This document shows, one piece after another, positions 5,966 through 6,381 of a DNA stretch of 6,381 nt. Location of the stretch: positions 1-6,381 of the forward strand of contig JAIOQL010000492.1 in the NCBI GenBank assembly GCA_021413405.1, given 5' to 3'. The notes beneath the pieces are model-generated. The model searched no databases. It had not been told where the DNA came from and saw only the letters and a program-made list of their open reading frames with translations. The translations under genes and the position numbers were made by a program. The stretch's first letter is position 1; every line of letters begins with the position of its first letter. The DNA comes from Leptospira sp. Its GTDB lineage: Bacteria; Spirochaetota; Leptospiria; Leptospirales; Leptospiraceae.

Positions 5966-6381
5966 TTATGGGCGTAAAAAAAACCGGAAACTGCGATTAT
6001 ATTGTCTTGATATACAAAAGAAGGTTCCCAAAAAGGAAAGTGACATTATTTTTTTTGGAAAATGCGTAGGAAGTCCTTCACTGGCCTCGGTGGGCTCTAC
6101 GCCAGCGTGATCTAACAGTAGAAGTCGGCTGAATAATTTACACATTGATATGCCATAAGAATTTGCGATGACCCGTAATTCGGACCAATCGGCAGGATCG
6201 GGTCGAAAATTCACTTTCTGTAAACCAGTATCTTGATCCTGGTATTGAGTTTTATCTTTTAGCGAAATTTCATGCTTGCCCGATGCATTCAAAAGCCGGT
6301 ATTTCGTAAGCAAGTAGCTGAAATACCGCCTGACGCTTTTAAACTCTTTTTTCTTCCCTATGAAAAAAACCATAATATTCG
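5966..6381 (-). CDS. DUF1564 family protein (Leptospira-type), probably partial at the 5' end
   Basis: I recognise the DUF1564 pattern of leptospiral proteins of unknown function: an N-terminal SVRRYFSYLLTKYR (residues 14-27 counted from ATG 6373), a central TQYQDQDTGLQKVNFRPDPADWSEL (the YQ...NFRP..DW core), GISMCKLFSRLLLLD, and a C-terminal GLPTHFPKK followed by a basic tail. There is no signal peptide or clear membrane helix. The frame stays open from ATG 6373 to the window edge at 6381. Family members, as I remember them, have a further N-terminal segment before the YL..LL..KY part, so the true start is probably outside the window. ATG 6373 (135 residues) is the alternative. A run of eight A (5976-5983 on the + strand) lies in the last codons. 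The family occurs in many paralogues per genome; the function is unknown, and a compact DNA-binding-like fold is only a guess. Confidence 0.75.
   Translation of the reverse strand, partial: NIMVFFIGKKKEFKSVRRYFSYLLTKYRLLNASGKHEISLKDKTQYQDQDTGLQKVNFRPDPADWSELRVIANSYGISMCKLFSRLLLLDHAGVEPTEASEGLPTHFPKKIMSLSFLGTFFCISRQYNRSFRFFLRP

Overview
The window looks like a stretch of a Leptospira-lineage spirochaete chromosome. Three things point there. The protein at the right end has the features of the DUF1564 family, which I know only from Leptospira. The ferrochelatase reads like leptospiral HemH. A seven-helix membrane protein fused to an RsbU/SpoIIE phosphatase is a typical leptospiral signalling design. 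By eye the G+C content is moderate, above that of L. interrogans, so a higher-G+C species is more likely. This assignment rests on remembered family features, not on a search.

All five genes are read from the minus strand, so transcription runs from high to low coordinates. (1) 5966-6381: DUF1564 protein, probably cut at its 5' end by the window edge. (2) 4737-5852: a secreted beta-barrel that I identify as an omptin-type outer-membrane protease, with all four catalytic positions apparently present and a proline-rich C-terminal tail. (3) 4580-4709: a sigma70-like promoter and a complete TPP riboswitch. (4) 2903-4525: thiC, HMP-P synthase of thiamine biosynthesis; its likely start is seven codons inside the longest reading frame. 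(5) 2614-2902: a 289-base intergenic region with a perfect A/T hairpin, a very G+C-rich palindromic block, a short direct repeat and an operator-like inverted repeat. (6) 1102-2613: membrane-bound PP2C phosphatase. (7) 36-1064: hemH with a TTG start, 37 bases after the phosphatase gene and probably in the same transcript.

Functionally the window is a mosaic. thiC is a self-contained TPP-repressed unit. The phosphatase and hemH form a likely two-gene unit joining a signalling enzyme to the last step of haem synthesis. The omptin-like gene and the DUF1564 gene are accessory, surface or lineage-specific genes. The most unusual items are the omptin-like protease in a spirochaete, the palindromic intergenic block, and the phosphatase-hemH pairing. 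I see no CRISPR array, tRNA, rRNA, insertion sequence or phage gene.
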